From Streptococcus pseudoporcinus LQ 940-04 (GTDB taxonomy: Bacteria; Bacillota; Bacilli; Lactobacillales; Streptococcaceae): 64,000 bases of DNA. Location of the stretch: the NCBI RefSeq assembly GCF_000188035.1, contig NZ_AEUY02000005.1, forward strand, positions 1,550,001-1,614,000. Reading direction: 5' to 3'. The notes under the pieces are model-generated. The model did no database searches and was not told the DNA's origin. It saw nothing but the letters and a program-made list of their open reading frames with translations. The position numbers and the translations under genes were made by a program. Positions 1 to 8,976 of the stretch are shown one piece after another; position 1 is the first letter of the stretch; the number at the start of each line of letters is the position of its first letter.

Positions 1-525
1 ATGTTCGGCTTTGAAGAAAGCTTTGGTTATCTTATCAGACCATTTGTTCGTGATAAAGATGCTATCCAAGCCGTTTTAATTGTTGCTGAAATTGCTGCCT
101 ACTACCGCTCTAGAGGCCTAACGTTAGCTGATGGTATTGATGAGATTTACAAAGAATATGGCTATTTTGCTGAAAAAACAATTTCTGTTACCTTATCAGG
201 TGTTGATGGTGCCGCAGAAATTAAGAAGATTATGGATAAGTTCCGAAATAATGCCCCAAGCCAATTTAATACTACTAATATTATCCAAACAGAAGATTTT
301 CAAGAACAAACGTCAACAACTAAAGACGGTATTGAAAAGCTGACAACACCACCAAGTAATGTGCTTAAGTATACCTTAGCTGATGACTCTTGGATTGCTG
401 TGAGACCTTCTGGAACAGAACCTAAAATCAAATTTTACATCGCTACTGTAGGGGCAACTCTTTCTGATGCTGAGGTAAAAATTAAAAATATCGAAGCTGA
501 AATCAATTCCTTTGTAAAAGATTAA
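1..525 (+). CDS. pgm: Phosphoglucomutase/phosphomannomutase family, C-terminal part (5' end outside window)
   Basis: The frame is open from base 1 and stops at 525, giving the last 174 residues of an alpha-D-phosphohexomutase. The first bases read as ATG, but the residues after it (FGFEESFGYL) are an internal family motif of the sugar-binding loop, so this is a partial gene and not a start. The C-terminal phosphate-binding motif RPSGTEPK is present near residue 137. The enzyme interconverts glucose-1-phosphate and glucose-6-phosphate and feeds UDP-glucose and capsule or wall sugar synthesis. It is followed immediately by a terminator shared with the convergent subtilase gene. Phosphoglucomutase is favoured over phosphomannomutase by similarity to streptococcal PgmA, with moderate certainty. 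Confidence 0.9.
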   Translation: MFGFEESFGYLIRPFVRDKDAIQAVLIVAEIAAYYRSRGLTLADGIDEIYKEYGYFAEKTISVTLSGVDGAAEIKKIMDKFRNNAPSQFNTTNIIQTEDFQEQTSTTKDGIEKLTTPPSNVLKYTLADDSWIAVRPSGTEPKIKFYIATVGATLSDAEVKIKNIEAEINSFVKD

Positions 526-568
526 TCAAAAAAAGAAAGTTCTAGTTTTTAGAACTTTCTTTTTTTGA
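526..568. terminator. Bidirectional rho-independent terminator between pgm and the subtilase gene
   Basis: Arms 526-543 and 551-568 are perfectly complementary around a 7-base loop. The stem is flanked by A runs on one side and T runs on the other, so it can end transcription from both convergent genes. It starts one base after the pgm stop and ends two bases before the subtilase stop codon. Confidence 0.9.
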
Positions 569-569
569 A

Positions 570-3500
570 TTAATTTGATTTTCTTTTAAAGAAGGGTATC
601 AAACTTAAGACTAAAGCTGAAATAAGAGATAGAGCTCCTAAAAGTTTATGCGTTTTTTGTGAGTCATTCGTGATCGGTAATGACTTTTCTTTTTCTTGTC
701 CTTTTACGACCTTAGCTGCTTTAAAGTTAAGATCTTGTTTAGTGGTAGTTGCTTTTTTGGTAACTAATTCTGTAGCATCCTGATTCTTTTGCTCATCCTC
801 ATCTCCATGGATAAGTGGTTTTACAACAATTTTTTCCTTATTTAATTGATTTTCTTTATCAGGTAAAACTGGAGCTTGCTCACCAAGAAGAATCTCATCT
901 ACTTTATCGTTTCCTTTATTTTTAAGTAACTCTTCAAGTGTAATAGCGCTATAATTACCAGCTCTATCCTCTAGAACATAGTATAAGCGATCCATTTTGC
1001 TGATATCAATTGTAATCATTTCTCCACTCAACTCATCTTCAATTTCTGTTGGTATGATAAATTGACCATTTTCATCTCTATCAAAGAAAATAAAGTTAAC
1101 TACTTCATCACCATATTTATAATAGAGACGATCACGATAAGCATCATTTGAATGATCACTAAACACTTTTGGAATCGTCAAACTTCTTGTCTCTGAATCA
1201 AAACTAATATTCTTAGGAAGTTCTGGTAAAGTCAAATCAACTAAAATATTGAAGTCCACAGACTGCTCACTAGCTCCCTTTGCAATCGGGGTATAGATAA
1301 CACGATAAATATAGTTTCCTTCTTTCACGATATTACCAGAAGAATCTTTACCATCCCATTTTGTTTTCTCTAAAATACCTTGTTTTAATTCATTAGTATT
1401 GACATGTTTTTGGGCAAACGGTGTAACCTGGCTTTCCCAAATTGGTGTTGTTAAATCATCATTTTTAAAGACCTGTGCTTTAATATCTTTAGCATTTCTT
1501 AAGAAAATCCCTTTAAAGACAAGGCTATCCATATTATTATCACCATTTGGTGATATAGCAAGATAAGGTTTGCCATCTTGGAAATAGAAGCGTCTAACTG
1601 TATCATCACCTTCTTTTATGTAGGAACCAAGGAAATCTTCAATAGAAATTTCTGGAGAAAGTTCAGCTGAAAACTCTTCCGACTTACTTCCTTCCACTAT
1701 TGACCATGGTGTAAAATCTGTCATCAATCCTGTAAAGTGGCTATTTTTAATTTGTTGAATACTATCAACTTTAAAGTCTAGTTTATCTTGACCTTCTTCT
1801 GGACTGTAATAGAAAGTACCTTCAAGGCTCTTATAAATTGGGCTATCTAGAGCTTCCAAATCAGCAAATTTTCCTTTAAAGCCAAGAAACGGAATGGAAA
1901 GTGCATTTTGAAGGCCATCATTTGTGTCAAAATGAACAAAACCATCCACAAAGTAACCATTAATCATTTCACTACTTAATTCAGCATCAAACTTACTAAT
2001 GTCAATTGTGATTGTGACCTCTTTTACCTCATTAGGTGCAAGGTTAATGTCTTGCTTGTTCGTTTTGTATAATTCTCTAGGGCCAAGTGTTATTTTGCCA
2101 CCTTCAGCTTTATCTGTAAGTACTGTAGCATAATACTTAAACTGCTTAGCTTGATTACTCATATTATGTAATTTGACTTTTAACTCAAATGTATCTGAGA
2201 CATCACCTAAATTGATTTTTGCTAAACCATTTGTTCCTGTTACAAAGACTTCTGTAGCAATAGCTTTCTTGGCATCAATAGCACCCGCACCTTGAAGTCT
2301 CGGTGAGTAATAGGTATGATCATCTGGACTAATAATTGGGCTTGCTGTAGACATTAAGATATTTTTAACTAATCTTAATTGCTCTTGAGGGCTATACTGA
2401 GGGAATTTTTTCTTAACATATTCTTGCACCAGACTAACAATTCCCATCGCATGCGGACTAGCTGTACTTGTTCCAGACATCGAATCGTATGTATTGCCAG
2501 GTGATGGGGAATAAATTTCATAACCCGGAGCAGATAGGTCAGGTTTCATATTGCCATCTGCAGATAGGCCCCAACTTGAGAAGTTTGCCATTTGTCTACC
2601 ACCAGGAACTGCTACACGTTTTTTCTTCCAGTCAAAGCTTAAAGTAGCCTTGTCTAAAGACTTAAGGTAATCAAAGTCTTCAAAACTGATAAAGCCCACA
2701 GGTAATTGTCCATGATAGTTTAAAGGTAAAAGAGGTCGCTTATAATCCTTATGGTGAACAAGAACACCCGCTGCTCCTTTAGATTGAGCAAGTTCAGCAG
2801 TTGCTTTTGAAGTTTTAACACCACCATAGTTTACAATGACAATCTTATCTTTAACGTCTTTATCACGGTAATCATCTTCTAAACCATCTCCAATGTTAAC
2901 AAAATTCAGTTTTTTTCCTTTAGGGAAAGGACTAGCCACGGTTACTGCTAACTCTTTTGATTCATTGTTAGCTGTAACAGTAAAAACTTCACTTACGGTT
3001 TCCGGAGCAACATATGCTGCGATAGTAATAACATCATCTGTCGTTGCAGGTGTCCCAATAACGCCAAAATCAGGATTCTTAGCTAGAGGTTTTAGGGAAG
3101 AGCCTCCCATTGCAAAATCATTTCCAGCTGCAACAACAACTGCAACCCCTTTTTCCCTAGCAGCATTTAGAGCTCTATGAACACTTTCTTTTAATTCATC
3201 ACTGGCTTTTCCGACATTCCCAAAACTCATGTTAATAGCTGTAGCCCCAAGAGCAATCGCATCCTCAATTGCTAAAGCATACAGATTTTCTTTTTCAGAC
3301 ATGACTTTCGTTTCCCCAATTTTTAAGAACATCAGTTGGGCTTCTGGAGCAACTCCCTCCATTAAAAGTTCATTTTTTTCACTTTTCATTGAACCTGTTG
3401 CAATACCAGCAACGTGTGTTCCATGATATAAATGATCACTATTAGTTTTTGATGAATTTACTCCTGAGTTATAATCATGATAAAAAACAAGCTTGTTATT

Positions 3501-3968
3501 TACCCATTTTCCTCTGTCAATTCCACGCTCTTTTTTCTTAGCTTCTAGTTCTTCTTCACTTTTATATTTTAAATCGCTGCTATCACTAGGCTTTAACATA
3601 TCATGTGTCTCTTCAATTCCAGAATCGATGACAGCAATTAATGCTCCCTTACCTTTACCGGCTTTTTCCCAAAGATCTTTAAGGTTTGAGGGGTCAACTT
3701 GATCAATCAGTGGTTTTTCTTGTTCTCCAGAAACTGGTTCAGTAATCGTTTCTTTAGCCACTTCTTCTTTCTTACCAACTGGCCCAGTAGCTTCTACAGA
3801 CTCAGTTGTTGCGTTAGCGGCAACAGCTTGCTCTACCTGCTTTGCAACGACTGCTTCTGAAGATGATTCATCAGCTGATATACTGCTTACTTGGGTTAAT
3901 AAAACACTTGTCGCAGCAAGTGATAACTGAAGCATAATTAATTTTTTCGAGCGAATGTTACTTTTCAC
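570..3968 (-). CDS. Cell-wall-anchored subtilisin-like serine protease, C5a-peptidase-like
   Basis: Secreted S8 (lactocepin/C5a peptidase) subtilase of 1132 residues. Numbered from the chosen GTG start, the triad is Asp115 (VIDSG), His182 (HGTHVAG) and Ser501 (SGTSTASPH), with oxyanion Asn283 (AAGND). A protease-associated domain is inserted at about 330-455. A fibronectin-type domain lies at about 590-695, and a second Ig/FlgD-like domain follows the SPNGDNN motif. The N-terminus is a signal peptide ending near SISA. The C-terminus has LPITND at 1097-1102, a hydrophobic helix and the tail KRKSN, which is a sortase signal of LPxxxD form and not LPxTG. GTG at 3968 is preferred because GGAGG lies 8 bases upstream; a TTG further upstream would overlap that ribosome binding site. 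The architecture fits S. uberis SUB1154. The substrate is unknown; C5a cleavage is not shown by sequence. Confidence 0.9.
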   Translation of the reverse strand: MKSNIRSKKLIMLQLSLAATSVLLTQVSSISADESSSEAVVAKQVEQAVAANATTESVEATGPVGKKEEVAKETITEPVSGEQEKPLIDQVDPSNLKDLWEKAGKGKGALIAVIDSGIEETHDMLKPSDSSDLKYKSEEELEAKKKERGIDRGKWVNNKLVFYHDYNSGVNSSKTNSDHLYHGTHVAGIATGSMKSEKNELLMEGVAPEAQLMFLKIGETKVMSEKENLYALAIEDAIALGATAINMSFGNVGKASDELKESVHRALNAAREKGVAVVVAAGNDFAMGGSSLKPLAKNPDFGVIGTPATTDDVITIAAYVAPETVSEVFTVTANNESKELAVTVASPFPKGKKLNFVNIGDGLEDDYRDKDVKDKIVIVNYGGVKTSKATAELAQSKGAAGVLVHHKDYKRPLLPLNYHGQLPVGFISFEDFDYLKSLDKATLSFDWKKKRVAVPGGRQMANFSSWGLSADGNMKPDLSAPGYEIYSPSPGNTYDSMSGTSTASPHAMGIVSLVQEYVKKKFPQYSPQEQLRLVKNILMSTASPIISPDDHTYYSPRLQGAGAIDAKKAIATEVFVTGTNGLAKINLGDVSDTFELKVKLHNMSNQAKQFKYYATVLTDKAEGGKITLGPRELYKTNKQDINLAPNEVKEVTITIDISKFDAELSSEMINGYFVDGFVHFDTNDGLQNALSIPFLGFKGKFADLEALDSPIYKSLEGTFYYSPEEGQDKLDFKVDSIQQIKNSHFTGLMTDFTPWSIVEGSKSEEFSAELSPEISIEDFLGSYIKEGDDTVRRFYFQDGKPYLAISPNGDNNMDSLVFKGIFLRNAKDIKAQVFKNDDLTTPIWESQVTPFAQKHVNTNELKQGILEKTKWDGKDSSGNIVKEGNYIYRVIYTPIAKGASEQSVDFNILVDLTLPELPKNISFDSETRSLTIPKVFSDHSNDAYRDRLYYKYGDEVVNFIFFDRDENGQFIIPTEIEDELSGEMITIDISKMDRLYYVLEDRAGNYSAITLEELLKNKGNDKVDEILLGEQAPVLPDKENQLNKEKIVVKPLIHGDEDEQKNQDATELVTKKATTTKQDLNFKAAKVVKGQEKEKSLPITNDSQKTHKLLGALSLISALVLSLIPFFKRKSN

Positions 3969-3999
3969 AATATGTTCCTCCAATAGAATGTCCGTTAAT

Positions 4000-4029
4000 A
4001 ATGATACATTATTATCATTTATTTAGCAA
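4000..4029 (-). promoter_or_regulatory. Candidate promoter of the subtilase gene with overlapping palindrome
   Basis: On the minus strand TTGCTA (4024-4029) lies 17 bases from TATCAT (4001-4006), about 30 bases before the GTG start. A 20-bp inverted repeat (4000-4006 and 4013-4019, arms AATGATA/TATCATT) covers the -10 box. The position is that of a repressor operator. The AT-rich arms loosely recall Fur/PerR-type sites, but no regulator can be assigned. Confidence 0.5.
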
Positions 4030-4088
4030 TAGATTTTAAATAGATTAGATTTTTCATAAAATATTAACACTTTTATAGATCAAAATAT

Positions 4089-4144
4089 AATCTTAAATAA
4101 GCAAAAAGCCCTGGAAATCCAGAGCTTTTTGCTTATTTAAGATT
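4089..4144 (-). terminator. Terminator of the nucleoside ABC transporter operon
   Basis: Very long inverted repeat, with outer arms of about 20 bp (4089-4109 and 4124-4144) and an inner CTGG/CCAG stem. It lies just downstream of the last permease gene on the minus strand and has T-rich sequence on the exit side. Confidence 0.85.
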
Positions 4145-4151
4145 TAATCTT

Positions 4152-5108
4152 TTATTTAGATTTGATATAGTTAACACCATCTGCTTTAGGCGCCACTGCT
4201 TGTCCAAAGAAAGCGGCAAGAATGATGATGGTAAAGAGATAAGGTGCTATCTCTAAATACACTGTTGGAATTTTCTCCAACAAAGGTAGTTGAGCACCAA
4301 TGACTGCTAAACTTTGTGATAATCCAAAGAATAAACTAGATAACATTGCTCCTACTGGGTTCCACTTACCAAAAATCATTGCAGCAAGTGAAATAAATCC
4401 AGGACCTAAAATTGTCGTTACAGCAAAGTTAACTGAAATGGATTGTGCATAAACTGCTCCTCCAATACCGCCAAGGAAGCCGGAGATCATAACACCATAA
4501 TATTTCATTAGGTAGACATTTATCCCTAGTGTATCAGCTGCTTGAGGGTGTTCACCAACTGAACGTAAGCGTAGGCCAAATCGTGTTTTATAAAGAACAA
4601 ACCAAGCAAGGAAGGAAAAAGCAACAGCTAAATAGCCAACTAAGGTTGTATCTTTAAAGAAAATATGACCAATGATAGGAATATCACTCAAAATAGGAAA
4701 GTCGAATTTTCCAAAAGAGGCTTGAATATTATCAGTTTGACCTTTCCCGTAGAAGACTTTTACTAAAAAGACTGCGAGGGAAGGAGCTAATAGATTTAAG
4801 ACTGTACCAGAAACAATGTGATCTGCTCTAAAATTAATAGTAGCTACAGCATGGAGCAATGAGAAGATTAGTCCTACTAAACCGCCGACTAAAACAGCAA
4901 GCCAAGGAGTCGCTTTTCCAAAAGTATCAACAAATTCTAAGTTGAATACAATACCTGAAAATGCTCCCATGACCATAATCCCTTCTAATCCGACATTAAC
5001 AACACCAGATCTTTCTGAGAAGGTACCTCCAATACTTGTGAAAATAAGAGGGGTAGCATAAATCAACATTGAAGATATTAACAATGAAAGAATTGTAACT
5101 AATGACAT
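4152..5108 (-). CDS. Nucleoside ABC transporter permease (NupQ/YufQ type)
   Basis: Integral membrane protein of about 318 residues with eight or more hydrophobic segments, from the branched-chain-type permease family (BPD_transp_2). It pairs with the permease encoded just upstream to move nucleosides captured by the BMP lipoprotein. The motif GVVNVGLEGIMVMGA near residue 35 is typical of BMP-linked permeases. ATG at 5108 is chosen over GTG at 5120 because AGGTGG lies 8 bases before it. The gene then begins one base after the preceding stop codon, consistent with translational coupling. It is the last gene of the cluster and is followed by a strong terminator. Confidence 0.88.
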   Translation of the reverse strand: MSLVTILSLLISSMLIYATPLIFTSIGGTFSERSGVVNVGLEGIMVMGAFSGIVFNLEFVDTFGKATPWLAVLVGGLVGLIFSLLHAVATINFRADHIVSGTVLNLLAPSLAVFLVKVFYGKGQTDNIQASFGKFDFPILSDIPIIGHIFFKDTTLVGYLAVAFSFLAWFVLYKTRFGLRLRSVGEHPQAADTLGINVYLMKYYGVMISGFLGGIGGAVYAQSISVNFAVTTILGPGFISLAAMIFGKWNPVGAMLSSLFFGLSQSLAVIGAQLPLLEKIPTVYLEIAPYLFTIIILAAFFGQAVAPKADGVNYIKSK

Positions 5109-5109
5109 C

Positions 5110-6177
5110 TTATTTACCACCTTTCACAGTTGTTTTTTTACTTCTAATCATATAACGTTCAATTAAGTAGTGGGCCCCTACAAAGAAAATAATTGAGGCT
5201 GTCACAATTTTGACCAGTTCTGGAGGAATTCCAGCAACGTTCATACCAGGTGCGCCAACATTTAGGACACCAAAAAGGAAAGCTGAGAAAAAGATACCAA
5301 GTGGATTATTGGCTGCGAGAAGGCTTACTGCCATACCATCAAAACCAACAGCTAGAGAACTTGATTGAACAAAAACATTTCCAAACGTACCTAATCCTTC
5401 AACAACACCACCTAGGCCGGCTAGTGCACCTGAAATAATCATTGAAAGAATGATAGTTCTTTTGGCAGACATACCAGCATATTCACTAGCATGAGGATTT
5501 AAACCAACTGAGCGGATTTCAAATCCTAAGGTTGTTTTATTTAGTAAAAACCAAATAAGGAGGATAGCTATTAATGCAAAGAAGATACCAATATTAAGTC
5601 TTGAGTTATTTGTTAATTCTGATAGCCACGGCGTTTGATAACTAGCATTACGACTAACTTGAACAGAGGAATCAATACTTTGTTTAATATTTTTTGCGAA
5701 GCCATTTTGAATAACAGCGTTACCAGTATACAAAATAATATAGTTCATCATAATGGTTACAATAACTTCACTGGTCCCTAGAAAAGCACGTAAAATACCA
5801 GGTATTGCTCCAGCGATCCCCCCAGCGACCATCCCAATTATTACTGTCAATACGATCAGCAAGGGACGAGACATGTCTGGATGTGAGAGGGCAAACCAAG
5901 TGGAAGAAATCCATCCTGCCAAAGCTTGCCCAGAAAGACCAATGTTAAAAAAACCTGCCCGACTTGCAACTGTAAAGCCAAGGGCTATAAGAATCAGTGG
6001 CCCCATTGCTCTTAATATCTCACCGATATTTTTCACACTACCAAAAGCAACATTAAATAAGCCTTCGTAACCCCATATTGGATCATAGCCAAAGATAAAC
6101 ATAATAATTGCGCCAAGTACAAAACCTAATAAGACGGAAATGACAGGAACTGCAATTTTTTGTGCCTTTTTAGACAT
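5110..6177 (-). CDS. Nucleoside ABC transporter permease (NupP/YufP type)
   Basis: Membrane permease of about 355 residues from the same superfamily as its downstream partner. It has an N-terminal helix (VPVISVLLGFVLGAIIMFIFG), the conserved ASRAGFFNIGLSGQ segment and a cytoplasmic coupling region. ATG at 6177 follows AAGGAGG with 6-base spacing and overlaps the end of the ATPase gene by 8 bases, so the two are translationally coupled. With the ATPase and the second permease it forms the membrane core of a guanosine/uridine-type importer. The neighbouring salvage genes pdp, deoC and cdd support nucleosides as substrate. Confidence 0.88.
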   Translation of the reverse strand: MSKKAQKIAVPVISVLLGFVLGAIIMFIFGYDPIWGYEGLFNVAFGSVKNIGEILRAMGPLILIALGFTVASRAGFFNIGLSGQALAGWISSTWFALSHPDMSRPLLIVLTVIIGMVAGGIAGAIPGILRAFLGTSEVIVTIMMNYIILYTGNAVIQNGFAKNIKQSIDSSVQVSRNASYQTPWLSELTNNSRLNIGIFFALIAILLIWFLLNKTTLGFEIRSVGLNPHASEYAGMSAKRTIILSMIISGALAGLGGVVEGLGTFGNVFVQSSSLAVGFDGMAVSLLAANNPLGIFFSAFLFGVLNVGAPGMNVAGIPPELVKIVTASIIFFVGAHYLIERYMIRSKKTTVKGGK

Positions 6178-7702
6178 TTTCTTCCTCCTTATCAATTGAA
6201 CCACCAGCCATAAGAATTCCTAACTCCTGTTTATTAGTCGTTTCTGGCATAACAATGCCTTGGATTTTTCCATCATGGATAACAGCAATTCGATCAGATA
6301 AATTCAAAATTTCATCAAGTTCAAAGCTAACTACTAAGACAGCTTTTCCTTTATCACGCTCTTCAATCAGACGTTTATGAATATATTCAATTGCACCAAC
6401 GTCAAGGCCTCGAGTTGGCTGACTAACAATTAGTAAATCAGGATTGCGATCAACTTCACGGGCAATAATAGCTTTTTGCTGATTACCTCCAGAAAAGCCT
6501 CTAGCTGGAACTAATTCACTAGCACCACGTACATCAAATTCGGCCATCAACTGACGAGCATAATTATTGATTTTAGCATAATTTAAAATACCATTTTTGC
6601 TTAAAGGTTCTTTATAATAGGTTTGTAAGGCTATATTCTCTGCTAAAGAAAGATCTAAAATTAAGCCATCACGATGTCTATCTTCTGGAACGTGGCCAAC
6701 TGACAATTCAGTAATTTTACGTGAGGAATACTGAGTAACGTCTTTACCTTTTATTGTAAGCGTACCAGATTTTATTTTACGTAAACCAGTAATCGCTTGA
6801 ATCAATTCACTTTGTCCATTACCGTCAATACCAGCAATACCAATAATTTCACCAGCCCTAACATCTAGTGACAGGCCTTTGACAGCAGGAACACCACGGT
6901 TTTCATCAACAAATAAATCCTTAATTGATAAAACAACTTCCTTTGGTTCTGAAGGATTTTTAGCGGTTGTAAAAGAAATAGAGCGTCCAACCATCATTTC
7001 TGCTAATTCCTTTGAACTAACCCCTAAAACATTAGCTGTTTCAATTGATTTTCCTCTGCGAATAACCGTTACACGATCAGCGACGGCACGGATTTCATCT
7101 AATTTATGTGTGATAAGGACGATAGACTTGCCTTCTTTAACCAAGTTTTTCATAATCACCATTAATTCTTGGATCTCAGAAGGTGTTAAAACAGCAGTTG
7201 GTTCATCAAAAATTAGAATATCTGCGCCACGGTAAAGGGTTTTTAAAATCTCAACACGTTGCTGAGCTCCGACTGATATATCAGCAACTTTAGCATCAGG
7301 ATCAACGGATAAGCCGTATTTTGTTGATAAATCTCGAATTTCTTTACTTGCTTTCTTTAAATCTAAACAACCATTTTTAACCGTTTCATTTCCTAAAATA
7401 ATATTTTCAGCAACAGTAAAGGCTTCAACCAACATAAAATGTTGGTGAACCATACCAATTCCTAAGCGAGAAGACTTAGAAGGAGAATCAATTTGAACAG
7501 GTTTACCGTTAATCAAAATTTCACCTTCTGTGGGCTCAAGTAATCCAGCCAGCATGTTCATCAAAGTAGACTTACCAGCTCCATTTTCTCCTAGTAAGGC
7601 ATGAATTTCACCTTTTTTGACGGTCAAATTAATATGATCATTTGCGACAAAATCACCAAATTTTTTTGTAATCTCTTTCATTTCAATGACATGTTGAGTC
7701 AT
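6170..7702 (-). CDS. Nucleoside ABC transporter ATP-binding protein, two fused ATPase domains
   Basis: 510-residue protein with two ABC domains in tandem, the usual form for sugar and nucleoside importers. Domain 1 has Walker A GENGAGKST, a diverged signature (ISVGAQQR) and Walker B ILIFDEPT. Domain 2 has a degenerate Walker A (GIDGNGQSE), signature FSGGNQQK and a changed Walker B (LLIVSQPTRGLD, no DE pair). This asymmetry is normal for RbsA/YufO proteins. It energises the two permeases downstream. A ribosome binding site (AAGGAA) lies about 10 bases before the ATG. The 127-base gap to the lipoprotein gene upstream holds three hairpins that probably lower expression of this gene relative to the binding protein. 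Confidence 0.9.
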   Translation of the reverse strand: MTQHVIEMKEITKKFGDFVANDHINLTVKKGEIHALLGENGAGKSTLMNMLAGLLEPTEGEILINGKPVQIDSPSKSSRLGIGMVHQHFMLVEAFTVAENIILGNETVKNGCLDLKKASKEIRDLSTKYGLSVDPDAKVADISVGAQQRVEILKTLYRGADILIFDEPTAVLTPSEIQELMVIMKNLVKEGKSIVLITHKLDEIRAVADRVTVIRRGKSIETANVLGVSSKELAEMMVGRSISFTTAKNPSEPKEVVLSIKDLFVDENRGVPAVKGLSLDVRAGEIIGIAGIDGNGQSELIQAITGLRKIKSGTLTIKGKDVTQYSSRKITELSVGHVPEDRHRDGLILDLSLAENIALQTYYKEPLSKNGILNYAKINNYARQLMAEFDVRGASELVPARGFSGGNQQKAIIAREVDRNPDLLIVSQPTRGLDVGAIEYIHKRLIEERDKGKAVLVVSFELDEILNLSDRIAVIHDGKIQGIVMPETTNKQELGILMAGGSIDKEEENV

Positions 7703-7741
7703 AGGATCGCGCTTCCTTTCAATTCACACTTTTATTTCAGC

Positions 7742-7818
7742 AAAGCTTGCCAGCAATCGCAAGCTTTACTGAGACAAAAATTATCTCAGTCTAAAAGAGC
7801 GACCGACAAAGGTCGCTC
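7742..7818 (-). promoter_or_regulatory. Array of three hairpins between lipoprotein gene and transporter ATPase (attenuator or mRNA stabiliser)
   Basis: Three separate inverted repeats lie in this intergenic stretch: 7797-7804/7811-7818 (GAGCGACC arms, TTTT on the minus-strand exit side), 7768-7774/7784-7790, and 7742-7750/7759-7767 (AAAGCTTGC arms). The first looks like a rho-independent terminator for the lipoprotein transcript with some read-through into the transporter genes. Such spacing elements commonly let binding proteins be made in excess of membrane components. Confidence 0.7.
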
Positions 7819-7829
7819 AAACTTTAGGT

Positions 7830-8885
7830 TTATTTATCTGGAACAGTAATATTGCCAGAAATAATTTTTTCTTTAGCTTCTTTGATTGCTTTTATAGTAT
7901 CATCTGAAAGGTTAGTTGTTGCAATATCAACACCACCATCTTTTAAACCATAAACAGTTGTTTTGCCACCGGGGAATTTTTTATCAACAACAAGTTTATT
8001 GATGAGTTGAACGGATTTACCAACTTTTTTGATTGAGGATGCAAGCACAAAGTTTGATTTTTTACCATCTTTAGATGTGAAGTTTCCTTCGTCTTTTTGG
8101 TCACGGTCAACGCCGATAACCCAAACTTTCTCAGCGTCAGTTTTTTTCTCGTTACGAGCTTTGGCTTCGTTGAAGACACCTGCACCAGTTCCACCAGCCG
8201 CTTGATAAATGATGTCTGCACCACTAGCATATTGTGCAGCAGCAATTGTCTTTCCTTTAGCAGCATCGCCAAACGATCCAGCATAATCGACTTTTACTTT
8301 GATTGAACTATCAACAGATTTAACACCTTCTTGGAAACCTTTTTCAAAACGTGTAATGACTGTCCCCTTCATACCACCGATAAAGCCAACCACTTTTGTC
8401 TTTGTCGTTTTAGCAGCTGCAATACCGGCGAGGTAAGCCGCCTCATTATCAGCAAACGTTACGCTAGCAACATTGTCTTTACCTTCAATAACATCATCGA
8501 TGATAACATATTTAGTTTCTTTATTATCTGTTGCTGCTTTAGCAATAGCATCTTTAAGAGCAAAACCAATACCATAAACAACTTTGTAACCGTCAGCTGC
8601 TGCTGTATCCAGATTAGTTGCATATTCAGATTCACTATTTGATTGGAAGTAGTTAAAACCAGCCCCTTTCTTAAGACCCATTTTTTTACCCCAAGATTGT
8701 AAACCTTCCCAAGCTGATTGGTTGAAAGATTTATCATCAACACCACCAGTATCAGTAACAATTGCTACTTTTAAATCTGTTTTAGCATTTTTGCTATCAG
8801 ATTTTGAAGGACCGCGATGTCCACATGCAGCTAAACTTACTAAAGCTACAGAAGCTAAACCAAGACCGATAAATTTCTTGTTCAT
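7830..8885 (-). CDS. BMP-family nucleoside-binding lipoprotein
   Basis: 351-residue lipoprotein of the basic membrane protein/PnrA (TmpC) family. ATG at 8885 is chosen because AGGAGG lies 10 bases upstream and because it places a proper signal peptide with lipobox SLAAC (Cys21) at the N-terminus. Mature features include VTDTGGVDDKSFNQSAWEGL near the start and the ligand-site segment VIGVDRDQKDEG. It binds nucleosides outside the membrane and hands them to the downstream permease/ATPase complex. Upstream lie cdd, deoC and pdp, so import and phosphorolysis of nucleosides are physically clustered. Confidence 0.92.
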   Translation of the reverse strand: MNKKFIGLGLASVALVSLAACGHRGPSKSDSKNAKTDLKVAIVTDTGGVDDKSFNQSAWEGLQSWGKKMGLKKGAGFNYFQSNSESEYATNLDTAAADGYKVVYGIGFALKDAIAKAATDNKETKYVIIDDVIEGKDNVASVTFADNEAAYLAGIAAAKTTKTKVVGFIGGMKGTVITRFEKGFQEGVKSVDSSIKVKVDYAGSFGDAAKGKTIAAAQYASGADIIYQAAGGTGAGVFNEAKARNEKKTDAEKVWVIGVDRDQKDEGNFTSKDGKKSNFVLASSIKKVGKSVQLINKLVVDKKFPGGKTTVYGLKDGGVDIATTNLSDDTIKAIKEAKEKIISGNITVPDK

Positions 8886-8940
8886 GAAAATGAACCCTCC
8901 TAAAAATGTTTCTAGCAATCCCTTGCTGAAAAAATATATA

Positions 8941-8954
8941 TAGCCTTATGGCTA
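8941..8954 (-). terminator. Small hairpin between cdd and the lipoprotein gene, possible weak terminator
   Basis: TAGCC/GGCTA arms around a 4-base loop. On the minus strand they are followed by TATATATTTTTT, so this may be a weak intrinsic terminator or pause between cdd and the lipoprotein gene. Confidence 0.45.
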
Positions 8955-8976
8955 AATAACAAGTTAAAGTCAGATT

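Noticed and set aside
2893..3702. Long open frames antisense to the subtilase gene, and similar ones antisense to pdp, deoC, cdd and the transporter genes
   Set aside because: They have no ribosome binding sites, no recognisable domains, and lie fully within well-supported genes on the other strand.
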